Notes under the pieces: model-generated
The model's database searches: none
Seen by the model: only the letters and a program-made list of their open reading frames with translations
Told to the model about the DNA's origin: nothing
Source: Entamoeba invadens IP1
Lineage: Eukaryota > Evosea > Mastigamoebida > Endamoebidae
Length of the DNA: 64,000 nt
Direction of reading: 5' to 3'
Assembly (NCBI RefSeq): GCF_000330505.1
Contig: NW_004191777.1
Span: 914,979 to 978,978, forward strand
Shown here: in pieces, positions 63,280 through 64,000 of the stretch
Layout of the letters: the number at the start of each line of letters is the position of its first letter
How positions within the stretch are numbered: position 1 is the stretch's first letter
Position numbers and translations under genes: made by a program

Positions 63280-64000
63280 ATCAAATAAAGAGGAAATTCA
63301 AATGATAAAATGCGAAGAAAGTATATTGGAAATACAGAGGATAAAATCGGTGACGGAAATCGTGAATTAAAATCAAAATTTATTTTTCTTTTATTTTATT
63401 GTAAAATTGGTTAAAATAGTGGTCTTTTTGAAAAGAAGAATATTTTATGTTTTGTTTTTTATAATTTTTGTCGTTTCAAGGGTTATTATTAATTCATTGG
63501 GCTTACTAAGAAGTATAATTAATGTATAAATTTATAATAAATGAAAAGTGAAAAATTAAAAATATTTTTAATGATAGTCTATTAATAGTGACAAGTTTGT
63601 CAACAACTCTAAATTGTATAATTGAGTTTATTATATTGAGTTCAATCAACAATCTATTATTAAATAGATCTTTATAAGCGTTAATTTAATTATATATAAT
63701 CAATTATAATTATATAGTAATATTACTAATAATATATGTATATTTTATTTGTTTGAAATTAAAAAATAATTTTTTTGATAAAACTAAAATTAATTATTTT
63801 ATTTTTGATTTGTAATTATTTAATTAAATTATGAAAAACACATAGTTTTTTTTTAATTAAACAGACATAGTTTATCTATAAACGTAATCAAGGAAATTCG
63901 AGACTATTAACACTAGAATATTTAAGGAATTTGTTCGAAACACTTCCAAAACACCGTTTCATAATTATTACCATATTTTTGTGGTAAATATAATAATAAT
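63280..64000. other. AT-rich region to the window end
   Basis: No open frame, RNA gene or repeat recognised. It contains TATATAATCAATTATAATTATATAG-like palindromic A/T sequence around 63692-63720 (described by composition only). The window ends in spacer. Confidence 0.4.

Overview
The window looks like nuclear DNA of an amoebozoan of the genus Entamoeba, most likely Entamoeba invadens. The reasons are compact, mostly single-exon genes in very AT-rich spacers, short introns that begin GTTTGT and usually end TAG, short leaders behind TATA-like boxes (one is a perfect GTATTTAAAG), and a gene set typical of that genus: SHAQKYF Myb, BspA-type LRR, DH-PH-FYVE RhoGEF, many Rabs, and BEACH and TLDc proteins. 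Mariner-type DNA transposons favour E. invadens over E. histolytica. The species is an inference. Two runs of exactly 100 N (25668-25767 and 55874-55973) are assembly gaps, and each falls inside a gene.

Layout. 1-5.6 kb is gene-poor and holds a decayed DD35D (Pot/Fot/pogo-like) transposase on the minus strand. 5.6-19.7 kb is gene-dense: a Myb factor, a RasGAP with its arginine finger, an RS-rich protein, a cyclin, a three-exon Rab, an RRM protein, a SPRY protein, ribosomal protein eL22 and several small unknowns. 21-36.3 kb carries a UEV (Vps23/Tsg101-like) protein, a RhoGEF-PH-FYVE protein, an importin-alpha-like gene broken by a gap, a coiled-coil gene with three introns, a BspA-like LRR protein, a secreted lysine-rich glycoprotein, a propeller/solenoid-like protein and a diacylglycerol kinase with three C1 domains. 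36-48 kb is sparse: an unknown protein, a TLDc protein, a second RasGAP-like protein lacking the arginine finger, a Ser-rich small protein and long AT-rich spacers with a possible gene relic. 48-56.6 kb holds a four-exon Rab, exonuclease 1 and a giant BEACH/WD40 gene. 57-59.8 kb is a mariner-superfamily transposon. 60-63.3 kb has a lipid-anchored-looking Smr protein and a three-exon RasGEF.

How the genes relate. Much of the window serves membrane traffic and small-GTPase signalling: RasGEF, two RasGAP-type proteins, RhoGEF-FYVE, two Rabs, an ESCRT-I-like UEV protein, BEACH and DGK. They are scattered and not in operons, so the shared theme is inference only.

The most unusual structure is the transposon at 57090-59745. 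It has about 517-bp terminal inverted repeats that match by eye over their whole length. Each repeat carries 18 degenerate copies of a motif spaced about 20.5 bp apart, which is two turns of B-DNA. The transposase has an AT-hook and a DD32E-spaced catalytic triad, and its frame is broken once at an A7 run. A 214-bp MITE with its own TA duplication is nested in the right repeat. All introns and motifs were read by eye; no search or alignment was run.
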